Of a stretch of DNA of 29,150 bases, positions 26,360 to 29,150 are shown piece after piece. Every line of letters starts with the position of its first letter. The stretch's first letter is position 1. This stretch comes from Silene noctiflora (lineage: Eukaryota; Streptophyta; Magnoliopsida; Caryophyllales; Caryophyllaceae). Both the position numbers and the translations under genes were made by a program. The stretch covers positions 116,680 to 145,829 of the forward strand of contig VHZZ01000884.1 in NCBI GenBank assembly GCA_009801015.1. Direction: 5' to 3'. The notes below the pieces were generated by a model that worked only from the letters and a program-made list of their open reading frames with translations, did no database searches and had not been told where the DNA came from.

Positions 26360-28516
26360 TGGAGTCTGTTGATGCGTACGTCTCTTAAATCAAGACTCAA
26401 ATTCGGGTTTTGCGACGGTTCTATTACTAAGCCTACAGATCCATTTTTCCTTGAACAATGGGAAGTTGTTCACTGTACCATTGTTCAATGGATCATGCAT
26501 ACTATCGATCCTTCTATCAAAGACGCGGTCTCATATTGTGAAGACGCTCGGTTGCTTTGGGACGACTTAAAGGAGCGGTTCTCTGTTATCGATGGTTCCA
26601 AAATCCATGACCTTAAGACTCAACTCAACAATTGTAAACAACAAAAGGGGATGACCGTCATTGCATATTACGGTCAATTGAAAGGACTCTGGGACGTCAT
26701 AGCTGCACACGAACCTCCTTTCGCATGTACGTGTGGCCGTTTCTTATGCCAGATTAACAAAGCCGCTATCGCTCGTCAAGATAATAAACGTTTACACAAA
26801 ATCTTGATGGGTCTTGATTCTTCTTTATATGGAACAATTCGTTCCAATCAACTCGCTCTTGATCCCTTGCCCACTCTTAATTGTGCCTATCAAGTTCTTT
26901 TGGAGAAGGAGCGGCTCCGTGGTGATTCTGGAATAGTGGTTGATGATGTTGCGGATGTCATGGCCTGTGTTGTTCGTCGTGACTCTGTGCCGTCTTCTTC
27001 CCCTGTTTCTGCTGTTTATTGGCGCACTCTTCGTGACAATGAAAAACAAGAAAAGCGGTTTTTACTCTGCTTTCATTGCACTGGTCTTGGTCACGAAGCC
27101 CATTCGTGTTTCATCAAAACTCAGAAGTTTCCCGACTGGTGGGGAGACCGTCCTCGCACCATTGATGAGGTCAAGAATCGGGCTAAATCACGCAGTACTC
27201 GTGAACCCGTGCGCACCAACGCCCTTTTTACTGACCACGTTGGCACCTCCGATCGACTAAGTGGTATGTCTCGTGCTTGGATTATTGACACAGGGGCTTC
27301 TCATCACGTTACGGGAGATATTACTTGCTTGACGGATCAACACACTATATCGCCATGCCCTGTGACCCTTCCTAATGGGCATCGCGTCTTTGCTTCCACT
27401 GCTGGAATTGTTTTATTCAATTCTCATCTTATTCTTAGTGATGTTTTATACGTCCCAAGCCTTACGTGCAACCTTTTATCGGTTTCTTAGTTGAATGTCG
27501 CGACTACATGTGTGCTGAGTTTTACTAATAATTCTTGTTCTATTCAGGACCCTTCTTCGAAGATGAGGATTGGAGCCGGTGAGCTACGCGATGGCCTTTA
27601 TTTATTGCGTGCGGCAGTAGCGACACCTGTGGTTCATCGGGTGAGCACGGATGACTCTTTTGAGCTATGACATCGTCGTCTTGGGCATCCGTTGAATAAA
27701 GTAGTTAAATTAATTCCGTTTGCTAAGAATATTAATTCCGATTCCAATCATATTTGTGATATTTGCCATCAAGCTAAACATACTAGACAAAGTTTTAGCT
27801 TCAATGATAAAAAGCCTCGGAATTTTTTTCCTTAATTCATTGCGATTTATGGGGTCCGTATAGAACACCCTCTTCCTGTGGGGCGAAATATTTTTTGACC
27901 CTTGTCGACGATTGTTCCAGGGCCGTTTGGGTATATTTATTGCTAGATAAAATCGAGGTTCAAGACATGTTCCTAAGGTTTTTAGCTATGGTCCAAAATC
28001 AGTTTGCTAAGCGGGTTAAAGTTGTCCGTAGTGATAATGGCACGAAATTTAATTCTATGGCAGATTTTTTCTTCAAAAATGGTGTGCTCTTTCAAACGCC
28101 TTGTGTTGGTACGCCTCAACAAAACGGGCGTGTTGAACGTAAACAACGACATATTTTAAATGTTGTCCGGTCCCTTATGTTTCAAGGCAATCTTCCTACG
28201 ACTTTTTGGGGTGAATGTGTCTTAACGGCTGCCCATTTAATTAAATGTACCCCGTCTTCATTGCTCCAAAATAAGACTCCATATGAATTTCTATTCGACT
28301 CTCTCTTATGTCAACCTTCGTGTCTTTGGCTGCCTGTGTTTTGTTCACAATCAAAATACTAAGGGCGATAAATTTGCTCGGCGGAGTCGTATATGTGTCT
28401 TTATTGGTTACCTCCATAACAAAAAAGGATGGAAGGTGTATGACCTTGCTACGGGAAATATTTTTGTCTCTCGGGATGTCTATTTTTATGAGAATTCTTT
28501 TCCTTATGCTGCACCG

Positions 28517-29150
28517 CACTACAAAAAAAAGGTTAATATGCGACAGAACCATTGTTCGTCGTAGAAAGGACCTTGTGACGACATTTGCGACAGAATACTG
28601 GTCTTGCTACGGTTCTACGACGGAAATTCCGTTCCAGGTTAATATGCAAAAGCGCGCACAAAAATATCACATGGCGGGAACCGTTGCGACGGAATTCCGT
28701 TGCAAATTTTGACTCTTGCGACGGAATTTCCATCGCAGAGCTTAAAATTCCTTTCCACGTGGCTATTTAAAGTACCGTAGCAACTTAATTTGCTACGGAA
28801 TTTCCGTTGCAAATGTTTAAATATGCGACGGAAATTCTGTTGCAAACACGTTTATTTCCGTCGCAAACTCCTTTTACACGAATTGTTTACCCGTGACTCC
28901 CCCTTACCTTATTTCAATTTTTTCCCCAAAATCAAAACCTAATTTTGCACATTATCATCCACCATCCCCTTCCACCACCCACTGTAACACCCCCATTTAT
29001 CCAGGAGCCTTTAGCCAGACATTCCCAAACAAATGGAGTTGTTACCATCTCGGTTTCCCGAGGTAGTGAATAACAAAGTAAAACAAACCCAAAGTACTTT
29101 ATATAAATCTGATTAAATTTAAACTTTTCATAATACAATTACTATGCAGC
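28517..29150. mobile_element. End of a CACTA (En/Spm) transposon, continuing past the window
   Basis: Starts CACTACAAAAAAA, the CACTA family terminus, right where copia coding sequence stops. Bases 28538-28870 are packed with about eight subterminal copies of a near-palindrome, TGCGACGGAATTTCCGTTGCA and shorter variants, in both orientations, the usual transposase-binding region of CACTA elements. The expected 3-bp target duplication would begin as CCG (28514-28516); its partner is outside. A gypsy LTR interrupts it at 28983. Confidence 0.85.
28983..29150 (-). mobile_element. Gypsy LTR, partial, inserted in the CACTA element
   Basis: Begins TGTAACACCCCCAT, the same 14 bases as the LTR at 2393, and 60 bases in carries TTACCATCTCGGTTTCCCG (29042-29060), also in the LTRs at 2393 and 5806. 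It runs off the right edge. Orientation is minus, as for the element at 1-3708; whether it is a solo LTR or a full element cannot be seen. Confidence 0.8.

Larger units (their letters stand above)
25190..28516 (+). mobile_element. Ty1/copia retrotransposon, broken, with two later insertions
   Basis: Fossil element. Parts in order: 5' LTR 25190-25415, primer site TGGTATCAGG from 25416, gag starting near 25477, a Helitron at 25618-26359 inside gag, the rest of gag with a CX2CX4HX4C zinc knuckle (CFHCTGLGHEAHSC, about 27070-27110), protease with WIIDTGASHH (about 27279), a GAG-pre-integrase region (about 27670-27800) and the integrase core (about 27890-28250, with RSDNGTKF and TPQQNGRVER). The order protease-integrase before reverse transcriptase is the copia arrangement. 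Sequence stops at 28516, where a CACTA transposon begins; reverse transcriptase, RNase H and the 3' LTR lie beyond the window if present. Apart from the two insertions it carries a few coding breaks, so it is dead and of moderate age. Confidence 0.88.

Overview
This is plant nuclear DNA, most likely from a Caryophyllales species and perhaps Caryophyllaceae. The support is a spliced plant aldehyde dehydrogenase gene with AT-rich introns, a dense load of plant-type transposons (Ty3/gypsy, Ty1/copia, hAT, CACTA, Helitron, Stowaway, Tourist, tRNA-derived SINEs), and gypsy LTRs carrying the palindrome ACTCGATCGAGT. I recall that palindrome from this plant group but could not check it. A few ambiguous bases (N) suggest a draft assembly.

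Layout. 1-3708: the 5' half of a minus-strand Ty3/gypsy element (protease and gag, leader, 12-nt initiator-Met primer site, complete 5' LTR). 3718-4228: a non-autonomous hAT element with an 8-bp target duplication and a GGGTCGGG-rich interior. 4237-5798: intergenic, TE-derived. 5799-7712: a Stowaway MITE split by a 1.7-kb solo gypsy LTR with a 5-bp duplication. 7713-12500: SINEs, MITEs, an (AT)n tract and TE debris. 12530-15600: a possible transcription unit of unknown product and a long-stem MITE.

Two host genes are clear, both on the minus strand. At 15762-16199 is a small single-exon gene for an oxidoreductase-like (CCGSGC...W) domain protein. At 17331-22648 is an intact-looking ten-exon gene for a family 3 aldehyde dehydrogenase (ALDH3F1-like, predicted 490 aa). 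Its 2.7-kb first intron holds a hAT element that itself contains a Helitron.

22990-25180: a second GGGCC-type hAT end, then Tourist and Stowaway MITEs and a possible old copia LTR. 25190-28516: a broken Ty1/copia element (LTR, primer site, gag, protease, integrase) with a Helitron inside gag. It is interrupted at 28517 by the end of a CACTA transposon, which is in turn entered at 28983 by another gypsy LTR of the lineage seen at 2393. The window therefore records several layers of nested insertion around two ordinary metabolic or housekeeping genes. I found no evidence of a new multi-gene system. The most unusual signals are the regularly spaced palindrome arrays in the gypsy LTR and leader and the recurrent GGGTCGGG/GGGCC hAT family.
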